From Palauibacter sp965207805 (GTDB taxonomy: Bacteria > Gemmatimonadota > Gemmatimonadetes > Palauibacterales > Palauibacteraceae): a DNA stretch of 64,000 bases. The translations under genes were made by a program, and so were the position numbers. The notes under the pieces are model-generated. The model ran no database searches and was not told where the DNA came from. It was given only the letters and a program-made list of their open reading frames with translations. Shown one piece after another: positions 63,172 through 64,000 of this stretch; position 1 is the first letter of the stretch, and each line of letters opens with the position of its first letter. The stretch covers positions 3,348,001-3,412,000 of the forward strand of contig OZ242312.1 in NCBI GenBank assembly GCA_965207805.1, in the 5' to 3' direction.

Positions 63172-64000
63172 TCAGTTGGCTGTCGTGTCGGCCGCGGTAT
63201 AGCCGCGCTCGACCGCCAACCGGGCCAGTTCATCCCGGTTAGCCGACGGCGGTTCCGAACGCAGGGGGGCGAGGTGCGCTTCGGGCGGGACTCGCCGGCC
63301 AAGAAGGGCGGCGTAGAGGTCGCGGTCGCCTCCTACCAAATACTCGAAGAACTTGGGGTCGGCGTCGGCCGGGATGTCCTGAAGTAGACTGCGCCGATCA
63401 TCCGCTCCAATGACGTTCACAGCCGCGGCGAGCAACTCCGTGTCAAGGGAATAGAGGGTCTCGCTCTCGCGCAGCAAGACACCGACAGTGTCGGCCCAAG
63501 CCGTCTCGTCCAAGTGAGATCTCTGCGTCAACAGTTCCTCCGCCCGCTTCTCGATTTCGTCTTTGCGGCGTGCGCTCTCGCCGGCTTCGTGGAGTAGCCA
63601 AGCCAGCGCCGCCCCCTTGTCCGTCATGAGAACGTCATGCAGCAGCTCGGCCTCGCCACACGTCACGACGGCATCCTCCCAAGCCGCACCTATCCTGCCC
63701 GGTGGCCGCTTCCGTTCGTACAGATCCCACAGAGCTGCCGCCGTTCCGCCGCGAACCGCGGGGTCCGAGTTATCCAGCAATCGCAGCCTCCACGCATCGG
63801 ACACATCGGACCAGAAGGCGCCGTCCCTGAGCGCACGGGCATACTCTCGCGCCGCGGCCGTGACGAGGCCAACCGCCACAGCGGGTGGATCGCGGAGGCG
63901 CAAACCAACTTGGAGGCTCTCCCAGCCGTACTTTCGTTCTGGGTCTAGGCGATCCAGCGCCCTCCAAGGAGCATCACCGGATAGATCCTCTTCGACGGAC
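63172..64000 (-). CDS. unrecognised protein, 5' end beyond the window
   Basis: The frame is open from 64000 to the stop at 63172 (about 275 residues), and the real start is outside the window. The TTG at 63903 is only an internal candidate. The sequence is helical and charged, rich in Ala, Leu, Glu and Arg (LLDNSDPAVRGGTAAALWDL, LAWLLHEAGESARRKDEIEK, LLAAAVNVIGADDRRSLLQD), with no membrane segment or known motif. The first part could be HEAT-like. The 240 bases between it and the glycosylase gene hold nothing I can support. Confidence 0.6.
   Translation of the reverse strand, partial: SVEEDLSGDAPWRALDRLDPERKYGWESLQVGLRLRDPPAVAVGLVTAAAREYARALRDGAFWSDVSDAWRLRLLDNSDPAVRGGTAAALWDLYERKRPPGRIGAAWEDAVVTCGEAELLHDVLMTDKGAALAWLLHEAGESARRKDEIEKRAEELLTQRSHLDETAWADTVGVLLRESETLYSLDTELLAAAVNVIGADDRRSLLQDIPADADPKFFEYLVGGDRDLYAALLGRRVPPEAHLAPLRSEPPSANRDELARLAVERGYTAADTTAN

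Noticed and set aside
62913..63302. A 129-codon minus-strand frame between the glycosylase and the last gene
   Set aside because: It overlaps both neighbours in other frames, lacks a ribosome binding site and shows no recognisable motif.

Overview
This is a very GC-rich, gene-dense bacterial chromosome segment. The gene families point to a Gram-negative, aerobic, peptide- and amine-using heterotroph: secreted S9 peptidases, lipoproteins of the 6-bladed beta-propeller type, DUF305, DUF3500, LVIVD repeats, outer-membrane porins, and a MoxR/DUF58/VWA/Bat operon. Many operons use GTG starts and 4-nt stop/start overlaps. The mix resembles Gemmatimonadota, perhaps marine or host-associated; this is an inference from gene families, with no rRNA or marker gene in the window to confirm it.

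Left part (1-9.5 kb): an S9 peptidase cut by the window edge, an orphan MazE/AbrB-type antitoxin, a complete S9 peptidase, then a cluster in which two paralogous polytopic membrane proteins flank a dienelactone hydrolase and an SLC13/RCK transporter.

Mobile region (10,059-21,074): an ~11-kb integrative element has split an FAD-dependent oxidoreductase gene. The C-terminal part lies at 9498-10058 and the N-terminal part at 21068-21862, both on the minus strand. The ends carry a 7-bp direct repeat (CTGGTTC), and removing one copy plus the insert rejoins the gene exactly in frame (451 codons plus stop). An intact tyrosine recombinase lies just inside the left end. The cargo includes a secreted-type HNH nuclease, two propeller lipoproteins, a frameshifted leishmanolysin-like metalloprotease, two decayed integrases (so the island is layered), an HNH endonuclease, and a protein with homing-endonuclease-associated repeats plus an AlbA_2 domain. 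Two outward-facing structured repeats with compensatory base changes flank one propeller gene.

Middle part (22-41 kb): a PQQ-type sugar dehydrogenase, a D-amino-acid-transaminase-like enzyme and a beta-lactamase-fold hydrolase. Next comes a polyamine-type ABC operon with two tandem substrate-binding proteins, then a DUF3500 protein. A minus-strand run follows: ammonium transporter, circularly permuted ATP-grasp, alpha-E, transglutaminase, an outer-membrane barrel, and an unusual fusion of a NodT-type efflux channel with DUF1028 and TPR. A phosphate-porin-like gene diverges from this run.

Right part (41-64 kb): a partner-switching signalling module (STAS, RsbW-like kinase, response-regulator/PP2C phosphatase, a periplasmic binding protein and a histidine kinase), then an amidohydrolase, DUF305 and LVIVD proteins. 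Two small membrane proteins come next, then an FMN alpha-hydroxy-acid dehydrogenase carrying a CxxCH motif, the complete MoxR-DUF58-Bat operon, a DNA-3-methyladenine-glycosylase-like gene and the 3' part of an unrecognised gene. I saw no rRNA, tRNA or CRISPR array.
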